64,000 nt of DNA from positions 124,001 to 188,000 of the forward strand of contig NZ_JSEP01000008.1 in assembly GCF_001624695.1 (NCBI RefSeq), written 5' to 3'. This stretch comes from Labrenzia sp. OB1 (GTDB lineage Bacteria; Pseudomonadota; Alphaproteobacteria; Rhizobiales; Stappiaceae). Each line of letters opens with the position of its first letter. Within the stretch, counting starts at the first letter, position 1. The translations under genes and the position numbers were made by a program. Under the pieces are notes generated by a model, which was not told the DNA's origin, ran no database searches, and saw only the letters and a list, made by a program, of their open reading frames with translations. Below, piece by piece: positions 45,156 through 55,261 of this stretch.

Positions 45156-46050
45156 GATCCGCGTCCTTTGCAATCGAGCGGATGTAAACCGGGGAAAACG
45201 GCTCACCCTGCCGGATTTCCACCTGCCCCTCGCGGACCATTTCAAGACTGGCGGTAAAAGTGCTGGCGACGATCGTCGTCCATTCCTTTTCGTCGTAAAG
45301 ATAGTCGCGCAGATAAGAATTCAGAGGCGCCCATTCGCTGACCCGGCCGACAAGCCTGGTCAGGATCTCGCGCGCTTCCTGCAGGGACCAGACAGTCCGT
45401 CGCAGGACACGCACGGAGGTGACCGACTGACGCTGGCGCTGTGTTGCATAGGCTGACAGAAGGTCATAGACCGACGCGTCCCAGATGCTCCGGTGTTGAA
45501 CAGACATTGTTTCGGGAGCGCCGCGGTGAAAAACGTCCCTGCCCGCCCGGCTTCTGTTCATCAGTTTTTCCGAAACCTCGCGCATTGCTTCCAGACGGCG
45601 GAGACGGAAGGCGAGCGCGGCGGCAAGCTCTTCACCGGTCGGCTCGTCCTCGTCCTTTTGTTCCGGCAAAAGCAGCTTGGACTTCAAGAAAGCCAGCCAG
45701 GCCGCCATGACCAGATAGTCCGCAGCGAGTTCAAGACGCATCAGGCGGGCGGCAGCGACAAATTCGAGATATTGTTCGACAAGTTCCAGGATGGAAATAC
45801 GCGCCAGGTCCACCTTCTGGGTGCGCGCCAGGCCGAGCAGCAGATCCAGCGGGCCTTCGAAGCCCTCAACGTCCACGACAAGCAGCGGGTCGGAAACCGC
45901 CCGCTCCTCATCTCTCGCGGCTGAACTCAAAAGATCGAAAGATCCATCGTTCGAAGCCTGAGTGTGTTCGTTCAACTCCGCCATCTCCACTCCGCCTGGA
46001 CCGTCCTGCGTTCCGGTGAACACGGACTGCCGTAACATCTCAATTTCCAT
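45145..46050 (-). CDS. scpA: Segregation and condensation protein ScpA (kleisin)
   Basis: The protein of up to 301 residues has the ScpA signature VDVEGFEGPLDLLLGLARTQ, then KVDLARISILELVEQYLEFV, and a C-terminal winged helix ending near EKEWTTIVASTFTASLEMVREGQ. It bridges SMC heads during chromosome condensation. ATG 46050 has AAGG at 5 nt; the internal ATG 45984 with GGAG upstream is a good alternative start. It follows nagZ after 15 bp. Confidence 0.94.
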   Translation of the reverse strand: MEIEMLRQSVFTGTQDGPGGVEMAELNEHTQASNDGSFDLLSSAARDEERAVSDPLLVVDVEGFEGPLDLLLGLARTQKVDLARISILELVEQYLEFVAAARLMRLELAADYLVMAAWLAFLKSKLLLPEQKDEDEPTGEELAAALAFRLRRLEAMREVSEKLMNRSRAGRDVFHRGAPETMSVQHRSIWDASVYDLLSAYATQRQRQSVTSVRVLRRTVWSLQEAREILTRLVGRVSEWAPLNSYLRDYLYDEKEWTTIVASTFTASLEMVREGQVEIRQGEPFSPVYIRSIAKDADHDI

Positions 46051-46065
46051 CGACCTTGCCGGGCG

Positions 46066-47085
46066 CTACATCCCCTGCCAACCGGTCAGGGACTGAAGCT
46101 CGCTCCAGGCTTCCTGCCTCCGGAACCCGGGCCGGGGCGGCTTCAATTCTCTTAGGGCGCGGTCGCACCGCCGCTTTGCGGCGCCTTCAAGCATCGGAAC
46201 CGCTCTTGCAACATCGCGCATCTCGTTCATATCGCCATTACAGTGCAAAGCGATGTCACATCCAGCCTGAAGGATTTTTTGCGCCCGTTCGTCGAAATCG
46301 CCCCCAAGCGCCTTCATCGAGATGTCATCGCTCATAAGGCAGCCGTCGAAACCGATCTCGGTCCTGATTATCTCCTGAATAACCCTCTTGCTTTGCGTTC
46401 CGGGATTGGCGTCATCAATCGCCTCGTAGACAATATGGGCTGTCATGCCCAATGACACGCGGGAAAGCGCCTTGAACGGCCGGAAATCCACGCTTTCCAA
46501 AGATGATTTGCCGGCATCGACCCTGGGAAGCTCCAAATGGCTGTCGACACGCGCCCGGCCGTGTCCCGGGATGTGCTTGATCACCGGCAGCACACCGCCA
46601 GCCATCGCACCATCCACCATCGCCTGACCAAGCTTTGCGACAACATCGGGATCCGATGAAAATGCCCTGTCGCCGATTGCATCCACTGTCTCCGGGAAGC
46701 CCACATCGAGACATGGCAGGCAATCGACGGTGACGCCAATGTCATGAAGATCGGCGGCGATCAGACGGGCGCCGAGCCAGGCGGCCCGCAACGCCTGTTC
46801 CGGCCGGTTTTCGTACAGGTCGCCATAGAGTTTCGGGGCCGGATATTTCGGCCAGTTCGGAGGCTTGAGGCGCTGGACGCGCCCCCCCTCCTGATCGATC
46901 AGAACCGGTGCCTCCTGCCGGCCGACGGCAGTCCGGAAAGCTTGTGTAAGCTTCCTGACCTGATCCGGTGTTTCGATATTGCGGGCGAACAGGATCAGCC
47001 CCCAGGGGTCTTCCTCCCGGAAAAAGCTGATTTCATCGGCGGTAAGCACCGGTCCGGCGCACCCGGAAACGAAGGCCTTGGTCAT
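46066..47085 (-). CDS. nagZ: Beta-N-acetylhexosaminidase NagZ
   Basis: The 339-residue GH3 enzyme has the NagZ catalytic loop KHIPGHGRARVDSHLELP, the LILFARNIETPDQVR start and VLIDQEGGRVQRLKPP. It removes N-acetylglucosamine from cell-wall fragments in the cytoplasm during peptidoglycan recycling. It is the first of nagZ-scpA-scpB; in many relatives the SPOR protein gene is directly upstream, but here four other genes intervene. Confidence 0.96.
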   Translation of the reverse strand: MTKAFVSGCAGPVLTADEISFFREEDPWGLILFARNIETPDQVRKLTQAFRTAVGRQEAPVLIDQEGGRVQRLKPPNWPKYPAPKLYGDLYENRPEQALRAAWLGARLIAADLHDIGVTVDCLPCLDVGFPETVDAIGDRAFSSDPDVVAKLGQAMVDGAMAGGVLPVIKHIPGHGRARVDSHLELPRVDAGKSSLESVDFRPFKALSRVSLGMTAHIVYEAIDDANPGTQSKRVIQEIIRTEIGFDGCLMSDDISMKALGGDFDERAQKILQAGCDIALHCNGDMNEMRDVARAVPMLEGAAKRRCDRALRELKPPRPGFRRQEAWSELQSLTGWQGM

Positions 47086-47203
47086 GGGTCCGGCTTAGCC
47101 GCAGCGGCGGGGTCCGTCAAGAAACCCGTCGCCTCCCCTTGCGCCATCCCCGCGAACTTGCTTTCTAGGCGCCTTGTCTTTCTGCCATGATCGGAGCCTC
47201 CCA

Positions 47204-48217
47204 ATGCGCGCGCGTCTCGATATTCCGGCCGGTACACTGCACCGGTTTTCCCACAGGTCCGAAATCCTGGGGCACAACCGGCTTGGCGACACAGCGACAC
47301 GCGAAATCATCGTCTATACGCCCCATGGCCACGACGGCAACGGACTGCCTCTTCTGGTGGATATCGTCGGTTTCACCGCTGGTGGCCCCGCCCATGTCAA
47401 CTGGAAGAACTTCGGCGAGAACGTTCCGGAACGCCTGGACCGGCTCATTCACGAGGGCCGGATGCCGCCGGTGGCCGTGGTGTTCCCGGACTGTTTCACG
47501 CGCCTGGGCGGGAATCAGTATATCGACAGCGACGCCATGGGTCCCTGGGGAACATGGCTGACGACGGAACTGCTGGAAGACGTCGAAGGACGCTTCAAAT
47601 GCGGCGGTGACGGCAAACGCGGCCTCTTCGGCAAATCGTCCGGAGGCTATGGCGCGATCATCCACGCCATGAAACATTCAGACATCTGGTCGGCGGCCGC
47701 GTGCCACTCGGGCGACATGGCCTTCGAGCTTTGCTATCTCCCTGAAATGGCCAGCGCCCTGCGGGCCATCGCGAGGGCCGGCTCGATCGAGACATTCGTC
47801 ACGGACTTCGAGAAGGGCCCGAAATACTCGGGCAGCGCCCTGCACGACCTGATGACGTTTGCCATGGCGGCAACCTACGATCCCGACCCCGATCCCGATG
47901 TGTTTTGCGGCATCCGCCTGCCCGTCGACCCCCATACCTGTGAACTCATCGAGGAGCGCTGGAACGCCTGGCTGGAATGGGATCCGGTGGTGATCGTCGA
48001 CCGGCACCTTTATGCGCTCAGATCGCTCAAGGGACTTTGGATCGAGTGTGGCGAAGTGGATCAGTACAATCTGGTGTATGGCGCGCGCCGCCTGCACAAG
48101 AAGCTGGACGCGGCCGGGGTTGAGCACGTCTATCAGGAGTTCAACGACAACCATTCGTCGATTGACTACCGCCTCGACGAGAGCCTGCCTTTTCTGGCAA
48201 ACAGCCTGCTGAGCTGA
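47204..48217 (+). CDS. Alpha/beta-hydrolase esterase family protein
   Basis: The 337-residue protein has the enterochelin-esterase/PHB-depolymerase-like fold: REIIVYTPHGHDGNGLPLLV, PVAVVFPDCFTRLGGNQY, and nucleophile elbow GKSSGG (Ser 145). A late His in DNHSSIDYR would complete the triad. ATG 47204 has GGAG upstream; TTG 47174 is in frame. There is no signal peptide. The substrate is unknown. It is convergent with the EamA gene and overlaps its 3' end by 52 bp. Confidence 0.85.
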   Translation: MRARLDIPAGTLHRFSHRSEILGHNRLGDTATREIIVYTPHGHDGNGLPLLVDIVGFTAGGPAHVNWKNFGENVPERLDRLIHEGRMPPVAVVFPDCFTRLGGNQYIDSDAMGPWGTWLTTELLEDVEGRFKCGGDGKRGLFGKSSGGYGAIIHAMKHSDIWSAAACHSGDMAFELCYLPEMASALRAIARAGSIETFVTDFEKGPKYSGSALHDLMTFAMAATYDPDPDPDVFCGIRLPVDPHTCELIEERWNAWLEWDPVVIVDRHLYALRSLKGLWIECGEVDQYNLVYGARRLHKKLDAAGVEHVYQEFNDNHSSIDYRLDESLPFLANSLLS

Positions 48218-49131
48218 CGGAGGCTTCCAGGCAATGGGCGCGGGAGTGTCAGAACCAACCCGCCCGCGACAATCAGACCGGCCCCGGCAACGGCCACCGG
48301 CGTCGGGACCTCGCCCCAGACCAGAAAGCCGAAGGCAGCGGACAGCACGAGAGAACCGTAATAGACTGGTGCCAGCGTCGCGGCGCCCGCACGCCGATAG
48401 GCGGAAATGTTGAGTGACTGACCGACGATCGCCAGTGGCCCCAGCCAGGCGAAGGCCAGCAAATCGGTCCAATCCAGACCTTGCGACCGGATCAACCAGA
48501 TCACGGGTCCGGAGAGCAGAATGGCAGCAAACACATTTACATAGGCAAGGATCGTGACCGTGTCCTCCCGCTGGGCGATGTAGCGTATGATAAGGGCCTC
48601 GCAGGCCATGAAAACCGCCCCCGCCAGCGCCGCTGCCACGCCCGCAAGGGCAAGCTCGCCGTCATGGCTTCCAGTATCGGCCGCCCTGACGATAAGAAGG
48701 GCGCCGAGAACGCACAATCCGGCGGACACCCAATGGCGGCCGGAGATAACCTCCTTCAGGATCAGACCTGCCAGCACGATTGCGATGATGCCCTTGGTCA
48801 GTCCGATGGCGGTTGCATCCGCCAGGGGAAGCACGCTGGCGGCATAGATCACACAGCCGAGACCGCCCACACCGCAAAAGGCCCGCAAGACATGCAGTTT
48901 CCACAGAGCACTGGCGCGAAAGAATACGGGAACGCGCCTAACGGCCGCCACCGACAGAATCGTGATCGCGCCGCCCATGAACCTCAGCCAGACCAGAACC
49001 ACGACCGGCAACGCACCGTCGGCGAGCTTCCCGGCTGCAAATATGGGCGTGAAGGCGGACATCCCGGCAACCGCCAGCAGCAACGCCAATGCGATGTTTT
49101 CAGGTCTGTGGTGGGCGGTTCGGAGAGACAT
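48166..49131 (-). CDS. EamA/DMT-family transporter
   Basis: The 321-residue inner-membrane protein has ten predicted helices in two EamA repeats; VLVWLRFMGGAITIL and the late VYYGSLVLSAAFGFLVWGEVPT are typical of DMT drug/metabolite exporters. The substrate is unknown. The last 17 codons overlap the esterase gene on the other strand. The TetR gene lies upstream on the same strand, with 94 bp between, so co-transcription is possible. Confidence 0.88.
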   Translation of the reverse strand: MSLRTAHHRPENIALALLLAVAGMSAFTPIFAAGKLADGALPVVVLVWLRFMGGAITILSVAAVRRVPVFFRASALWKLHVLRAFCGVGGLGCVIYAASVLPLADATAIGLTKGIIAIVLAGLILKEVISGRHWVSAGLCVLGALLIVRAADTGSHDGELALAGVAAALAGAVFMACEALIIRYIAQREDTVTILAYVNVFAAILLSGPVIWLIRSQGLDWTDLLAFAWLGPLAIVGQSLNISAYRRAGAATLAPVYYGSLVLSAAFGFLVWGEVPTPVAVAGAGLIVAGGLVLTLPRPLPGSLRQLSRLFARKGRLSSRR

Positions 49132-49225
49132 TCGGCCGGTTACCTATAGCGTTTCAGTCACTTAAACTATTTCGCCTTGAACACTGTAGCGACCTCGGTC
49201 TGGTGACGGGTACGCCGCATGGTCG

Positions 49226-49798
49226 TCAGCCTTGCTCGCGCCCCCCTGGTCCTTCATCGAAATGCAATGCTGCCTCGACCAAATGGCGTAGTTGGCGTGC
49301 ATAGACATCCGGTTCGACGGCCGCCATTCCGGGCAATTGCAGAGATTGTCGAACCATCGATGCACCAAGCAAGACGGCGACGAACATGGCCAGCCGGTTG
49401 GAGGCTTGCGGACCGCCTATCCGGGCCTCCAAAGGATCAAGCACTGTATGGCGCAGGGTCTGGCGAACCAACTCGCCGACCTGCGGGTCATTGGCGTTCA
49501 TGACAATCATCCGGATGACCGAGGTCTGATGTGCATCGGATTCCGGGTTGGCATATTTCTCGATGACGACCTCGACGGGATCCTTGTCCGGCGAGATCAG
49601 CTCGGGCCAGTCAAAAGCTGTCGTCAACGTTGCCTTGAACAGCCCGAGCTTTCCGCCAAAATACCGCGAGATGAGTGCGACATCCACGGAGGCCACCTGT
49701 GCGATCCTTCTCAGTGATGTATTGGAATAGCCCTGTTCCCAGAACGCTTGAGTGGCTGCCGCAATCAATTTGGCGCGGGTGATATCCGAATTTCCCAT
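49226..49798 (-). CDS. TetR-family regulator
   Basis: The 190-residue protein has a TetR helix-turn-helix at about residues 8-52 (KLIAAATQAFWEQGYSNTSL, IAQVASVDVALISRYFGGK) and a helical ligand domain. It is divergent from the SDR gene, and the 103-bp gap carries the palindrome AAGTCAA-N6-TTGACTT. It probably represses itself and the SDR gene, and perhaps the EamA gene downstream of it. Confidence 0.9.
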   Translation of the reverse strand: MGNSDITRAKLIAAATQAFWEQGYSNTSLRRIAQVASVDVALISRYFGGKLGLFKATLTTAFDWPELISPDKDPVEVVIEKYANPESDAHQTSVIRMIVMNANDPQVGELVRQTLRHTVLDPLEARIGGPQASNRLAMFVAVLLGASMVRQSLQLPGMAAVEPDVYARQLRHLVEAALHFDEGPGGREQG

Positions 49799-49867
49799 AT
49801 CTTCAAGCTATAAACGCACGACGAATTATCAACAAGCATTGACATTTCCAATCAGCACTCAATATAG

Positions 49868-49887
49868 AAGTCAACATTCATTGACTT
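49868..49887. promoter_or_regulatory. TetR operator candidate before the SDR gene
   Basis: AAGTCAA (49868-49874) and TTGACTT (49881-49887) are perfect 7-bp arms with a 6-bp spacer. It lies 15 bp before the SDR start codon and 70 bp from the TetR start, the usual position for local TetR control. Confidence 0.65.
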
Positions 49888-49901
49888 TTTGGAGAACCCT
49901 C

Positions 49902-50669
49902 ATGCCAAATACAGCCCTGATCACCGGCGCCTCCTCTGGAATTGGCCGGGAAATGGCCCGCTATCACGCAAGCAAGGGCGGCGACCTGATCATCACGGCA
50001 CGGCGGGCTCCCGAATTGGCCCGGTTGAAAGCGGAACTGGAAGCCGATCACAAGGTCAAGGTTACAACAATTGCTTTGGATCTTGCTGCAGAGGGTGGCG
50101 CTCTCGCTCTCTATGAGGCTACCAGGGATGAAAGGATTGAAATTCTGATCAACAATGCGGGGTTCGGCGGACACGGCAAATTTCTTGACCGTGGTTTGGC
50201 GGCGGATTTAACCATGATTGATCTCAACATCCGCGCAGTGGTTGCACTGTGTCATCTGGTTGGCAAAGACATGGTCGCCAGAGGCAGCGGAAAGGTTCTG
50301 AATGTCAGTTCAACCGCTGCCTATCAACCCGGACCTCTTCAGGCGACATACTTCGCGACAAAAGCCTTTGTCAGCACCTTGTCACCAGCCCTCGATTTTG
50401 AATGGCGCCCTCACGGCGTTACTGTCACGGCACTTGAACCGGGTTTTGTGGATACGGAATTTGCAGACGTGGCGGCAATGACCGATCTGGAGATGACGAA
50501 GTTAGGTGCAACCCCTGAAAGCGTCGCCCAATTTGGCTACGAAGCCATGCTCAAGGGCAAATTGCGAGTGATCAACGATCCTAAAATGCGGTTCATGCTG
50601 AACTGGCTGGTGCCATTGCTGCCCAGGCGGATGGTTCTCAAAATGGTCAATGACATGCAGACCCGATGA
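49902..50669 (+). CDS. Short-chain dehydrogenase/reductase
   Basis: The 255-residue classical SDR has the NAD(P) loop TGASSGIG near residues 8-15, NNAG near 88, the catalytic Ser in LNVSSTAAY and Tyr/Lys in YFATKAF. ATG 49902 has TTTGGAG upstream. A C-terminal segment with NWLVPLLPRRMVLKMV looks membrane-associated. The substrate is unknown. It is likely under control of the divergent TetR. Confidence 0.92.
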   Translation: MPNTALITGASSGIGREMARYHASKGGDLIITARRAPELARLKAELEADHKVKVTTIALDLAAEGGALALYEATRDERIEILINNAGFGGHGKFLDRGLAADLTMIDLNIRAVVALCHLVGKDMVARGSGKVLNVSSTAAYQPGPLQATYFATKAFVSTLSPALDFEWRPHGVTVTALEPGFVDTEFADVAAMTDLEMTKLGATPESVAQFGYEAMLKGKLRVINDPKMRFMLNWLVPLLPRRMVLKMVNDMQTR

Positions 50670-50872
50670 TCAACTTCCGGAGAATGCCGCGTTAAACTGA
50701 TTTCAGGTAATTGCCCGAAGCAGCGTTTGAAATGCAAAGGCGCCCGGGCAATTCCCTTCAAGTCCTCACAACACACTCCAAGGAAAATCGAGCCGATCGG
50801 AGCGAATGCCACGACGTTCCGGCCACGCTTTCACCATGCAGAAAGACTGTGGCCGGTTCCTGTTTCATGCTG

Positions 50873-53317
50873 TTACGGCTGTCTGCGGACGAAACAGTCG
50901 CCCCCGGCCGCTTGCAGGCTTTCGCAAAGCGAATTTGCGTCATCACGTGAGCCTGTCGGGATCCTTGCGCGGTAGAACACACCCCTGTCGCCAAGGTCTG
51001 CGGATACGACGACCGCCTGGCGATTTCCCAGAATTGCCGGGAAACGGCGCTGCAGACTGGAATAGGCATCGCTGGCGGCTGTCGCCGTGCGCTGAGATGT
51101 AACCTGCACGATATAGGTTCCAGGAGGAATGCTGCCCGAGGTGCTCGGCGTGCTTGCAGGTGTCGCCGAAGCCGGTACCGCCTGCGCTGCCGGAGCGGGA
51201 GCGCTCGCCTGCTGGCTGAGATTGAGCGGTCCGTCTTGCGGGGCGGCAGGTGCCGGCGCGACGGCAGCCTGCGGTGCACTCGCCACCTGAACCGGTGCAT
51301 TCGGTTTCTTCCTTGGCAATACGGTCGGCACCGCCGCCACAGGCGCACTTGCCTCTGTTTCAACTGCTGTTTCGCTAACAGCAACAATCGCCGGCGTCAC
51401 CGGTGAGGCCGGTAGAGGTGCGGCGGCGGCATTATCCAGGGACACGACAGGCTCGATTGTAGCGGCAGATTGACCGGCCCCTGAGATCACGGGAGTGGTT
51501 GCAACGATCCTGGTTGTTTCCGTTGCGTCGGAGGATGACGGTGTGGACGGTGCCGATATCGCCGGCGCCTGAGTGGTCGCTGCAGGGTCACCATCGGAGA
51601 TTATCGTTCCATCCGGCCGAACGACAAGAGTTCTCACCCGTTTCGGCGAGCCGGGCACGAGATCCGCATCGCCGTTCACGCCAGCGGGTGCCGGTGGAAG
51701 CTCTGCCGGTTCCGGAGTGTCGGGAAGGACCAGCCGGTCCGGACCGGAGGTGCCTGGTCCCTCGACACGATCGTAGATCAGCTTTCCGGACTGGCGGGTG
51801 TCTGCAGCAGCCACTTCCGGGTAAATCTTCAAGGGTTCCTGCAGACCGCTTATCACCGGCGGCGGCCCACTCGGTACTTGAACCGTGTCCCCGTCACTCA
51901 GGAAAAAGCCGGCAGCTCCGATAACCGCGATGCCGAGAATCCCGGCCGCGACAAACATGCCACGCCGAGACTTTTCCCTGGCATGTGGCATGGCGGCCTT
52001 TTCGGCGCTCGTATGCGGAGGCAGAACGCCTGCCCCACTGAGGCTCGGATCGCTTTCCTGCATCGCGCGTGCGACTGCGTCCAGGTCGTATCCTTCCGGC
52101 GGGGGCGGCGTTTCGTCTTCATCGACCTGCGGCACGGAAGCCGCGGCCGCCGGCCAGGTCATGTCATCGATTTCAGCTTCGGATACATGTGCTTCGGCTG
52201 CCGGCTCGGCCAGGGCCGGCTGAGCGCGTTTCCGGCTCTCCGGATCGGGAAAGTCGAGATCGGCAAACAGAGCGTCTATTCCAGCGGGATTTTCATCATT
52301 CCGTTCAACCGGCGCGGTTTCCTGCACTCCGGTTTCGGCCTGAGTTGAAGTCAACGCGGCGAACAGGTCGTTTTCGTCGATGGTCGGACGCTGGGTCTGC
52401 GGTCCACTGCCCGTTTCGACAGAATGTGCTGTCACACCGGCTCCGAATGCGGGTGCGACGGACGGTGCAGCGCTCCATTGCTCGCTCTGGCCGGCCTCGG
52501 CGTTTTGTGCGGTTTCAACGCCTTCGTTGAAGTCCGGCTGCGCGTAACCGGTTTCGGAATGGACTGCGTAGGTCGCGGGTTCCGCAGCATGGTGATCCAC
52601 GTCCCGAGGCAAATCGACCGCTTCGGAAACATTTGCCGTCTCGTCGACTGACTGGCGCAAGGCACCGATCAGTTCATCTTCCAGTTCCGCTGTCAGATTT
52701 TGCTCAAGGTCCAGTGAAACCGAGGGCGCCAGTACGCTTCGCTCATCGGCACCCGTAACTTCCACCGGCGCAGAAGACTGCCGGTAGTCCTGATACGGAT
52801 TCAAAGGGCCGGACGAATGTGGGTCGGGCGCATGCGGTTCAGCCGGCTGGTCCGCGACAGGCAAGCTTGCCCCGCCAGCCGTCCGGATGTCCGGCTGATG
52901 CGGCCAGAGTGCCGAGACATCTGCTTGTCTGTCCGTGGGCGTGCCTTCGGCTACGGGAATGTTCATCCCGTGAATTTTCGCCGGCTCCAACGGCACAGCG
53001 TCTGAATTTTCTTCGAAAACAACGTCTTCAGCGACGATACCGGTCTGCTCTTGCGCTGCCGCAGGTCCGGCGAAGGTCGGCTCGATGCGTCCCTGCTCGG
53101 CGTCTGATTGCACGGGTTGTCCCCCCGCGACTTCGTCCAGCCCCGCAAAATAGTCGGTATTCTCAACCCGACCGCTCACATTAGCGCCCGATTGCTTGTT
53201 TTTGTGGACAATCCGCGCCAGTTCCACCAGCGGGTCTTCCACAGCCGGGCGCTCATCGCCGCGAGTATTACCGGGCACCTGCGAATCCGTTCGTTTTGTC
53301 TCGTAATCTTCTGACAT
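50873..53317 (-). CDS. SPOR-domain membrane protein
   Basis: The 814-residue protein has a long acidic, Pro/Ala/Glu-rich cytoplasmic region (1 to about 450), one transmembrane helix (MFVAAGILGIAVIGAAGFFL, about 453-474), a Pro/Ala-rich periplasmic linker, and a C-terminal SPOR domain (GTYIVQVTSQRTATAASDAY to about 812) that binds denuded septal glycan. It is likely a division-site protein of FtsN-like layout. It follows argS, as in other Alphaproteobacteria. The 203 bp between its end and the SDR gene hold no gene. Confidence 0.93.
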   Translation of the reverse strand: MSEDYETKRTDSQVPGNTRGDERPAVEDPLVELARIVHKNKQSGANVSGRVENTDYFAGLDEVAGGQPVQSDAEQGRIEPTFAGPAAAQEQTGIVAEDVVFEENSDAVPLEPAKIHGMNIPVAEGTPTDRQADVSALWPHQPDIRTAGGASLPVADQPAEPHAPDPHSSGPLNPYQDYRQSSAPVEVTGADERSVLAPSVSLDLEQNLTAELEDELIGALRQSVDETANVSEAVDLPRDVDHHAAEPATYAVHSETGYAQPDFNEGVETAQNAEAGQSEQWSAAPSVAPAFGAGVTAHSVETGSGPQTQRPTIDENDLFAALTSTQAETGVQETAPVERNDENPAGIDALFADLDFPDPESRKRAQPALAEPAAEAHVSEAEIDDMTWPAAAASVPQVDEDETPPPPEGYDLDAVARAMQESDPSLSGAGVLPPHTSAEKAAMPHAREKSRRGMFVAAGILGIAVIGAAGFFLSDGDTVQVPSGPPPVISGLQEPLKIYPEVAAADTRQSGKLIYDRVEGPGTSGPDRLVLPDTPEPAELPPAPAGVNGDADLVPGSPKRVRTLVVRPDGTIISDGDPAATTQAPAISAPSTPSSSDATETTRIVATTPVISGAGQSAATIEPVVSLDNAAAAPLPASPVTPAIVAVSETAVETEASAPVAAVPTVLPRKKPNAPVQVASAPQAAVAPAPAAPQDGPLNLSQQASAPAPAAQAVPASATPASTPSTSGSIPPGTYIVQVTSQRTATAASDAYSSLQRRFPAILGNRQAVVVSADLGDRGVFYRARIPTGSRDDANSLCESLQAAGGDCFVRRQP

Positions 53318-53389
53318 GAGCCTTACGAAAACCGGTCCTGTTCCATCGCCTTGACCTGACGTATCGTCAGCCCCGGCAATATGTTTAAA

Positions 53390-55159
53390 CTAGCGCATTT
53401 CCTCAGGAGCATTGACGCCAAGAATCGCCAAACCCGAAGCGAGCACCAAAGACATTGCACGAACCAAAGCAACACGTGCCAGGGTTAATTTGGCGTTACT
53501 GCCGTCAATAAAGCGTAAATGCGGCAATTCCTTGCCTCTATTCCAGTGGCCGTGCAGAGAACTTGCCAGCTCATGCAGATAAAAAGCGATTCTATGCGGC
53601 TCATGTGTTTCGGCCGCCGCTTCCACCACTTTCGGCCATTCGGCCATTCTGGCGATCAGCTCCAGCTCACCGATGTCATCCAGCAAGGTGAAATCGGCAT
53701 TCGCGAGTACGGCGTCATCCATGGCGACATCGGCAAACTCCTCAGCCGCCTGACGCAGGACGGAGCAGCAGCGGGCGTGGCCATATTGAACGTAAAAGAC
53801 CGGATTGTCCTTTGATTGTTCCGTGACCTTCCTGAAGTCGAAATCCAGCGGCGCGTCGTTCTTGCGGAAAAGCATCATGAACCGGACAGGATCGGAACCG
53901 ACTTCGTCCACAACCTCGCGCAAGGTGACGAAATCACCCGAGCGTTTGGACATCTTTACCGGTTCGCCGTCCCGCATGAGTTTCACCAACTGGCAGAACC
54001 GCACGATAACTTCGGTTTTTCCGTCCGATATGGCCTTTCCAACGGCCTGAAGCCGCTTGGCGTAACCGCTGTGATCTGCGCCCAGCACATAGATCACTTC
54101 CTGGAAGCCACGTTCGAACTTGTGCTGAAAGTAGGCGACATCCGCGGCAAAATAGGTATAGGAGCCGTCGGATTTTTTAAGCGCCCTGTCCGTGTCGTCG
54201 CCAAAACTGCTGGCACGAAACAGGGTCTGTTCCCTGTCTTCCCAGTCTTCCGGCAACTGGCCCTTCGGTGGCGGCAAGGTCCCCTGATAGACCAGGTCCT
54301 TGTCGCGCAGACCGTCCAGCATGTGGTCGATCTTGGACCCGTTGCTGTTGTTGCGTTCGTGAAGTGACTTCTCTGAAAAGAAAACCTCATGTTCGACGCC
54401 GAGTGCCGCCAGATCCTCGCGGATCAGGTCGAGCATCGCCGACATGGCCCTTTCCTTCACGAGTGGCAGCCACTCGCTTTCGTCCTTGTCCTTCAGGGTC
54501 GCGCCAAATTCCGTCTTGAGGCGCTCTCCGACCGGCTTGAGATAATCGCCAGGATACAGCCCGGCGGGAATTGCACCGATGTCGTCGCCGAGCGCTTCGC
54601 GATAGCGCAGAAACGCACTGCGGGCGAGAGTCTCAATCTGCGATCCCGCATCATTGATGTAATACTCCTTGACCACCTCATTGCCGGAGAATTCCAGCAG
54701 ATTGGCAAGAGCATCGCCGACGACGGCACCGCGAATGTGCCCGACGTGCATCGGCCCCGTCGGGTTGGCGGACACGTATTCGACATTCACCCTGGGGGCC
54801 GGAGACTGCCGCACCGATCCGAAGGCCACTCCGTCCTGAAGGACACTGCCGAGAATGCGCTGCCAGACAAGCGGTGCGACCCGCATGTTGATGAAACCCG
54901 GCCCGGCGATGGCCAATTCGGTAATTTCCGGATCCTGACTCAGTTGCGCGACGAGCTTTTCCGCCAGATCACGCGGCTTCATGCCCAGGGGTTTGGCAAG
55001 CACCATCGCAGCATTAGTGGCAAGGTCGCCATGCGCACGATCGCGCGGAGCTTCGACAACGACGCGTGACAGATCCGGCGCCACACCAGTTGCATCTTTA
55101 AGATCAATTGCCTGGAGTGCTTTTTTGACACGCTGCGTGAAGTCCGCGAAGATATTCAT
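53390..55159 (-). CDS. argS: Arginyl-tRNA synthetase
   Basis: The 589-residue class I enzyme has the HIGH-like motif in [18 protein letters not shown] in [11 protein letters not shown], and the C-terminal anticodon-binding DALR domain. It is full length and lies between dgt and the SPOR gene, 72 bp before the latter. Confidence 0.97.
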   Translation of the reverse strand: MNIFADFTQRVKKALQAIDLKDATGVAPDLSRVVVEAPRDRAHGDLATNAAMVLAKPLGMKPRDLAEKLVAQLSQDPEITELAIAGPGFINMRVAPLVWQRILGSVLQDGVAFGSVRQSPAPRVNVEYVSANPTGPMHVGHIRGAVVGDALANLLEFSGNEVVKEYYINDAGSQIETLARSAFLRYREALGDDIGAIPAGLYPGDYLKPVGERLKTEFGATLKDKDESEWLPLVKERAMSAMLDLIREDLAALGVEHEVFFSEKSLHERNNSNGSKIDHMLDGLRDKDLVYQGTLPPPKGQLPEDWEDREQTLFRASSFGDDTDRALKKSDGSYTYFAADVAYFQHKFERGFQEVIYVLGADHSGYAKRLQAVGKAISDGKTEVIVRFCQLVKLMRDGEPVKMSKRSGDFVTLREVVDEVGSDPVRFMMLFRKNDAPLDFDFRKVTEQSKDNPVFYVQYGHARCCSVLRQAAEEFADVAMDDAVLANADFTLLDDIGELELIARMAEWPKVVEAAAETHEPHRIAFYLHELASSLHGHWNRGKELPHLRFIDGSNAKLTLARVALVRAMSLVLASGLAILGVNAPEEMR

Positions 55160-55261
55160 TGAACACCGATCGTTTTTTATCTTTTGAACACAAAGTCCCC
55201 GCGCGCAGCGAAGGCCAAAGGCTTCGGCGTCACGGGGCTGGCCGTAAATTCGTTCCAGCGC

